64,000 bases of DNA, from assembly GCA_022841745.1 (NCBI GenBank), contig JALHQW010000033.1, forward strand, positions 1-64,000. Reading direction: 5' to 3'. The notes beneath the pieces are model-generated. The model searched no databases, had not been told where the DNA came from, and worked only from the letters and a program-made list of their open reading frames with translations. The stretch comes from Saprospiraceae bacterium (lineage in GTDB: Bacteria; Bacteroidota; Bacteroidia; Chitinophagales; Saprospiraceae). Below are positions 60,350 to 64,000 of this stretch, in pieces (position 1 is the first letter of the stretch; every line of letters begins with the position of its first letter). Made by a program: the position numbers and the translations under genes.

Positions 60350-60520
60350 TTACAATAGGACTGCCCTGAGTTCCAGTACCATTTCTTTCATTTTTTCCAC
60401 CTCTTGCAAAAGCAGCTTTCTGTCATCTGCTGTTAGGTCGGTGGATTGTATGTCCGATTTGATTTGCCTTAACTCTGTAAGGAAAGTTTGTGGTGACATC
60501 TTTTTTTTACTTGAATTCAT
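60350..60520 (-). CDS. 56-residue coiled-coil protein
   Basis: A very short frame (MNSSKKKMSPQTFLTELRQI, ending VLELRAVLL) reads on the minus strand with ATG at 60520 and TAA at 60350. The LKSDIQSTD-like and KLLLQEVEKMKEMVLELRAV heptad pattern predicts a single coiled coil. It sits 23 bases after the 61-residue gene and 51 bases before the AAA+ gene, so it is probably part of that operon. I know no family for it. Its regular amphipathic pattern and spacing support it as a real gene. Confidence 0.6.
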   Translation of the reverse strand: MNSSKKKMSPQTFLTELRQIKSDIQSTDLTADDRKLLLQEVEKMKEMVLELRAVLL

Positions 60521-60543
60521 TTTATCAGTTTTGATTATGAAAA

Positions 60544-60729
60544 CTATTCCCCCAGCTTTTTCAGTTCCCTGTTGATGTAATTCATTTCGTCCAAGACGCT
60601 ATCGAGCCATTGTTGTGTCCCCAGCCTGCCGAGTACTTTCTCGAATTCTTCTGGGTAGCGCCTATAAACTTCCAATTGTTTGGTTAAGAGGTTTAGCCTC
60701 ATGTATAGTTGTTTGCCCTTTTCGCTCAT
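60544..60729 (-). CDS. 61-residue helical hypothetical protein
   Basis: From the ATG at 60729 (MSEKGKQLYMRLNLLTKQLE) the product is 61 residues and helical, with VYRRYPEEFEKVLGRLGTQQ and a C-terminal YINRELKKLGE. A start 33 bases upstream is possible but looks less natural. It heads the group of same-strand genes that includes the 56-residue protein and the AAA+ ATPase. Function unknown; a small partner of the ATPase is a fair guess. Confidence 0.6.
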   Translation of the reverse strand: MSEKGKQLYMRLNLLTKQLEVYRRYPEEFEKVLGRLGTQQWLDSVLDEMNYINRELKKLGE

Positions 60730-60895
60730 AGTTGTTCGTTTTGTGAAGTGTTCCCCATGCAAATATAACCTAATTCTCTTGTTTAAATTTTATGTGTTCT
60801 TAGTCGCCCTTACTCCCCCTTTACATGGTTGTCTATGCCCCAACAACCTAGAATTGTACTTCGCCTATCTTAAATCTTATAAAATGCTTGCCTCC

Positions 60896-62044
60896 TCACC
60901 GCCCCAGCGCCGTCCCTCGCAGCACCGCCTTCTCCCCGAACCGCCGCCGGATTTTGTCCATGGCCTGTAGCAGCTTGGATGCCTCTTGGGTGTCCTCGAA
61001 CAGGTTCATTTGGCTATGCCCATGCACGAGGTTCGAGAACTTCACCCCGATGAGGCGCACCAATTGGCGGCGCTGGTAGAGCTTGGCGAAAAGCTCCTTC
61101 GCCTGCGCCAGCAGCGGGCCGTCGTGGGCGGTGTAGGGGATGCTTTTTTGCAGCGAATAGGTGTTGAAATCGGTGTAACGTATTTTGACGCTGATGCACG
61201 AGGTCAGTTTTTGCTGGCTCCGCAAATCGAAGGCAAGGTGGCCGACCATCTTGGTGAGCTGGCCGTTCAGGAAGTCCACGTCAATGGTGTCCGTCTGGAA
61301 AGTGCGCTCCGTGCTGATGCTCTGGCGGTCGTGGTATGGCACGATGGGCGAGTTGTCAATGCCGTTCGCCTTTTTCCAGAGCGATACGCCGTGCTTGCCG
61401 AACTCCCGCTCCAGCAGCCGGGGCGGTATTTGCGCCAGCGTGCCCACCTGCCGTACGCCCATCGTGCTCAGTTTCTGGTAGGTCTCCCGCCCCACGGAGG
61501 GCAGCTTGCCCACCGACAGCGGCGAGAGGAAGGCCCGCTCCGCTCCGCACTCCACCAGCCGGGCGCCGTTGGGCTTGGCCTCGCCCGTTCCCACTTTCGA
61601 CACCAGCTTGTTCACCGACAGGCCGAGCGACACGGGCAGCCCCGTCTCCCGCATGATTTTCTGGCGCAGTTCCTGCGACCACCTCCAGCAGCCCACGTAC
61701 TTGTCCATACCCGCCAGGTCGAGGTAGAACTCGTCAATGGAGGCTTTTTCAAACATTGGCGCTTCCGAATCAATGATGTCGGTGACGAGCTTGGACTGCT
61801 TGGCGTACTCGTCGTGGTCGCCCCGCAGCACGAGGGCATCGGGGCAGAGCCGCAGCGCCATCCTGACGGGCATTGCGGAGCGCACCCCGAAGCGCCTCGC
61901 CTCGTAACTGCAAGAGGCCACCACTCCCCTATCGCCCACGCCGCCCACGATGAGCGGCCTCCCCTTTAAGGCACTGTTTTTCAGCACTTCCACTGATGCG
62001 AAAAAAGCATCGAGGTCGAGGTGCGCCACGGCATTTTGAAACAT
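60896..62044 (-). CDS. dinB: DNA polymerase IV (Y family)
   Basis: Pol IV performs translesion synthesis past damaged bases. The 382-residue protein has the palm motifs VAHLDLDAFFASVE (Asp10 and Asp12) and KASIDEFYLDLAGMD with the second catalytic pair, the YEARRFGVRSAMPVRMALRL finger region, a helix-hairpin-helix (VGKLPSVGRETYQKLSTMGV), and the little-finger domain. Near the end, QMNLFED fits the beta-clamp-binding QxxLF motif. Together with the error-prone dnaE 6 kb away this could form a mutasome, but no ImuA-type gene is here. A TATATTTG -7 box (minus strand, 62072-62079) lies between the start and an ATTGAAACA motif. Confidence 0.95.
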   Translation of the reverse strand: MFQNAVAHLDLDAFFASVEVLKNSALKGRPLIVGGVGDRGVVASCSYEARRFGVRSAMPVRMALRLCPDALVLRGDHDEYAKQSKLVTDIIDSEAPMFEKASIDEFYLDLAGMDKYVGCWRWSQELRQKIMRETGLPVSLGLSVNKLVSKVGTGEAKPNGARLVECGAERAFLSPLSVGKLPSVGRETYQKLSTMGVRQVGTLAQIPPRLLEREFGKHGVSLWKKANGIDNSPIVPYHDRQSISTERTFQTDTIDVDFLNGQLTKMVGHLAFDLRSQQKLTSCISVKIRYTDFNTYSLQKSIPYTAHDGPLLAQAKELFAKLYQRRQLVRLIGVKFSNLVHGHSQMNLFEDTQEASKLLQAMDKIRRRFGEKAVLRGTALGR

Positions 62045-62076
62045 AATCGTTTTATTTTTTCAAGTTAACGACAAAT

Positions 62077-62096
62077 ATAAAACAATATGTTTCAAT
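62077..62096 (-). promoter_or_regulatory. ATTGAAACA operator candidate before dinB
   Basis: Read on the minus strand, the 20 bases ATTGAAACATATTGTTTTAT precede the TATATTTG -7 box of dinB. They match 17 of 20 positions of the motif in the dnaE/ATPase intergenic region (54838-54857). Confidence 0.6.
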
Positions 62097-62211
62097 TGCA
62101 GTTGATTTTTATCTTTTAGCCGGATTTTTTGGCGGCGGGCCAAAAGGACGACAACAAATAGTCGCTTGTCAACAGTTTTCCGCAACTTTGCCCATAAACC
62201 ATCCTGTCTAA

Positions 62212-63237
62212 ATGGAGCAAATCGTCCAGCATTTCTTTGATTATCAACAACTTATCAGCCTGACGCCCTTCGGTTCGGGCCATATCAACGACACCTATCG
62301 CCTAGAAATCGTGTCGGGTGGCCAGCCGCAGACCTGGCTGCTACAGCGCCTCAACCACCACGTCTTCCGGCAACCGGAGGCCGTCATGCAGAACATCCAA
62401 CTCGTTGCGGAGCACCTCGAAAAACAGCCTTATGAACTGAAAATATTAAAGCCACAGCCCACGCTCGACGGCCATTGGCTCTACTACGACCCATCAGGCA
62501 ACTACTGGCGGGTTTTTTCTTTTTTCGATAAAACGGCATCCTACGAACAGGTGGAAACGCCCGGCCAAGCCCACGCAGCAGCGAAGGCTTTCGGTGCTTT
62601 CGCAAGGGCTTTGAATGGCTTGGATGCTTCGCAATTGCAGGCGACCATCCCTAATTTCCACAACGGTCTTTGGCGTTTGGAGCAGTTCCACGAAGCCATC
62701 CAGCACGCCCTCCCGGAGCGCCTCACCGAGGCCCGTGCCGAGGTGGATGTCATACTCGCACACCAATCGCTCTTCCAGCAAGTGGCCGACCTGCACCTGC
62801 CACTGCGGGCCATCCACCATGACACGAAGGTGAACAACCTGCTCTTCGACGCCGCCTCCGACACGGCCCACCCGACCGCCGTGGCCGTCATTGACCTCGA
62901 CACGGTGATGCCCGGCATCGTCCTCTCCGACTTCGGCGACCTCGTGCGAACGGCTACCAGCCTCGCCAATGAAGACGAAGCCGATTTATCCAAAATCCAT
63001 TTCCGGCAGCCGATTTATGGGGCATTGTTGGAAGGGTTCCTCTCCGAAATGGGCGACATACTCACCCCCGCCGAGCGCAGCGCACTGCCACTGGCTGGCC
63101 CCTGGCTCACGCTGATGCAGGCCGTGCGGTTTATTGGCGATTATATCGTGGGGGATGTTTATTATAAGGTGAAATATGCGGGGCATAATTTGGTGCGGGG
63201 AAGGGGGCAGGTGGCGTTGTTTGAGCAGATGGGATAA
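62212..63237 (+). CDS. APH-family sugar kinase-like protein
   Basis: The 341-residue protein belongs to the aminoglycoside phosphotransferase fold. Visible are the N-lobe start ISLTPFGSGHINDTYRLEIV, the Brenner catalytic loop IHHDTKVNNLLFD, the metal-binding VIDLDTVMPGIVLSDFGDLV and late segments GPWLTLMQAVRFIGDYIVG. In this group N-acetylhexosamine kinases (NahK-like) and mucin-type enzymes share the GSGHINDTY start, so a sugar kinase is the best guess over drug resistance. It stands alone, divergent from dinB. CAACTTTG near 62184 resembles a -7 box with one mismatch. Confidence 0.85.
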   Translation: MEQIVQHFFDYQQLISLTPFGSGHINDTYRLEIVSGGQPQTWLLQRLNHHVFRQPEAVMQNIQLVAEHLEKQPYELKILKPQPTLDGHWLYYDPSGNYWRVFSFFDKTASYEQVETPGQAHAAAKAFGAFARALNGLDASQLQATIPNFHNGLWRLEQFHEAIQHALPERLTEARAEVDVILAHQSLFQQVADLHLPLRAIHHDTKVNNLLFDAASDTAHPTAVAVIDLDTVMPGIVLSDFGDLVRTATSLANEDEADLSKIHFRQPIYGALLEGFLSEMGDILTPAERSALPLAGPWLTLMQAVRFIGDYIVGDVYYKVKYAGHNLVRGRGQVALFEQMG

Positions 63238-63352
63238 CTGCCCGCTTAAACAGCTTTAAGCATATAAATCCAGCAGGTTCTTTTACGATTCACATAATTC
63301 TACTTTGTTACTTTAGAAAATATTCCGAAGGAACGCTTCAAAGTTTAGGAAC

Positions 63353-63417
63353 ACGTCTCGGAACACGTCGCTTTTGTTCCCGCAGTGCGGGAACAAAAGC
63401 GACGTGTTCCGAGACGT
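63353..63417. repeat. 65-nt near-perfect palindrome
   Basis: Two 32-base arms (63353-63384 and 63386-63417) are exactly complementary around a single G. Within each arm GGAACACGTC is nearly repeated. Size matches the palindrome at 48265 but the sequence does not. Confidence 0.9.
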
Positions 63418-63471
63418 TGACGGCCTTCTTTCAGGTCTTTAATTTGGAGTTCGCCAAAATAAAAAAGTAGA

Positions 63472-63512
63472 AATAAAAAAGGCCCGTACCGCTTCATGCG
63501 GTACAGGCTTAA
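63472..63512 (-). terminator. Intrinsic terminator of the partial gene
   Basis: GCCCGTACCGC (63482-63492) pairs with GCGGTACAGGC (63498-63508) with one mismatch, loop TTCAT. On the minus strand six T follow. Confidence 0.7.
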
Positions 63513-63550
63513 AATCCACTTGGTTTCTTGTATAGGGGGTCAATCAGAAC

Positions 63551-64000
63551 TTATCCCTTGCAGAACGACATCCAGTCATAAATGCCTCCGTGCTGGGATT
63601 CCCCGTTCGTCAGTTTCAATTCGACAGAGAGCCAAATTGTATAGGCACATTTTTTCAAATTGCCAACAGGTTCAATTGTTGGGGGCGAAGTTTGGGTTTC
63701 TAAATTGATTGCTGTGCCAAAGGTCTCGCTGACCGAGCTAACCGGGGCATTGTTGACGAGGTTGTAAGGGCCGCTTGGGCCGTACATCACCAGGCTAACT
63801 GCTCCCATGTTCGGGTTGGCGGCCGTGTAGTTAACGTGGATGGCATTCGTGATGGGCGTGCAACCTGTACCGCCACCGCCGCCTATCATCTCTTGGATGT
63901 CTATGCAGGCAACACCCAACTCGTCGGAGGTTTGCGGCGTCCATGAGCCGAATTGAGGCACGTTGGCATACACGGTGTTGAACATGGCGATGGGGTTGGA
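63551..64000 (-). CDS. C-terminal part of hypothetical secreted protein
   Basis: The frame runs off the window end, so the start is missing; 149 codons are visible, with an internal Met at 63985. The sequence (NAIHVNYTAANPNMGAVSLV, MYGPSGPYNLVNNAPVSSVS, YTIWLSVELKLTNGESQHGG) looks like an extracellular beta-sandwich, and has cysteines near GCTPITNA, KKCAYTIW and MSFCKG that could pair. Ending in CKG, it lacks a T9SS tail. No function is recognised. A terminator lies about 40 bases after its stop. Confidence 0.65.
   Translation of the reverse strand, partial: SNPIAMFNTVYANVPQFGSWTPQTSDELGVACIDIQEMIGGGGGTGCTPITNAIHVNYTAANPNMGAVSLVMYGPSGPYNLVNNAPVSSVSETFGTAINLETQTSPPTIEPVGNLKKCAYTIWLSVELKLTNGESQHGGIYDWMSFCKG

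Larger units (their letters stand above)
63238..63550. other. Intergenic region between convergent genes
   Basis: About 310 bases hold the 65-nt palindrome (63353-63417) and a terminator (63472-63512). I see no gene. Confidence 0.5.

Noticed and set aside
62212-63237. Aminoglycoside resistance gene
   Set aside because: The fold is shared, but the GSGHINDTY start and length fit sugar kinases, and nothing around it suggests resistance.
1-64000. tRNA or rRNA genes, integrase or transposase
   Set aside because: I scanned for T-loop motifs, rRNA-like stretches and recombinase motifs and saw none that I could support.

Overview
The window reads as a chromosomal segment from a member of the Bacteroidota, most likely a Saprospiria/Saprospiraceae-type bacterium of moderate GC. 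The evidence is many secreted proteins with type IX secretion (T9SS) C-terminal sorting tails, SprB-type repeats, -7 boxes of the TAnnTTTG kind, and Bacteroidota-type versions of Tgt, DUF5723, DUF4112 and Omp28. I see no rRNA, tRNA, CRISPR array, phage or complete insertion sequence. The lineage assignment below phylum is inference.

Layout. 1-2474: a frameshifted T9SS protein and a second secreted protein. 2.6-5.1 kb: tgt and an LptF/LptG-type permease. 5.1-21.3 kb, minus strand: an electron-transfer block made of a membrane cytochrome-b-like protein, an FAD/NAD(P)/Fe-S oxidoreductase, a 23-haem cytochrome c, a giant 2076-residue cytochrome c with 82 CxxCH motifs by hand count, an outer-membrane barrel candidate and an OB-fold lipoprotein. 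Three small accessory units interrupt this block: a retropepsin pair, a DUF4143 ATPase and an HNH pair. 21.5-30 kb: rpsA, DUF4112, an OmpA-family protein, a thioredoxin-fold protein, DUF5723, a ferredoxin-NADP reductase-like enzyme and queD. 30.2-39.4 kb: T9SS cargo, including an Omp28-like protein, three tandem paralogues and a cohesin/dockerin/SprB protein, with a HEAT protein and pnuC between them. 39.4-39.9 kb: a ten-unit 42-nt palindromic array. 40-48 kb: DUF5682, a HigBA-type toxin-antitoxin pair, a degenerate ECF42-like protein, rlmB, a lone metal-type ABC ATPase and a GH53 galactanase. 48.6-51.5 kb: YceI, porin-like and YceI genes. 51.5-62 kb: an error-prone-type dnaE, an ATPase/DUF4276 pair that may be a defence system, TPR, DUF4241 and AAA+ genes, and dinB. 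The window ends with a sugar-kinase-like gene and a partial gene.

How the genes may work together. The 5-21 kb block suggests NAD(P)H or quinol electrons passing through the FAD/Fe-S and cytochrome b proteins to very long periplasmic or surface haem proteins, with the barrel as a possible outer-membrane partner. dnaE, dinB and the ATPase/DUF4276 pair share an ATTGAAACA-type upstream motif and may form a damage-response regulon. tgt and queD both serve queuosine.

The genome is also full of unusual small repeats. There are three unrelated 62-65-nt near-perfect palindromes, word-like tandem repeats at gene ends, and the same words or CCCCTTTAGGGG/CAGGGTT-type palindromes inserted in frame inside dnaE, the DUF5682 gene and the 23-haem cytochrome gene.
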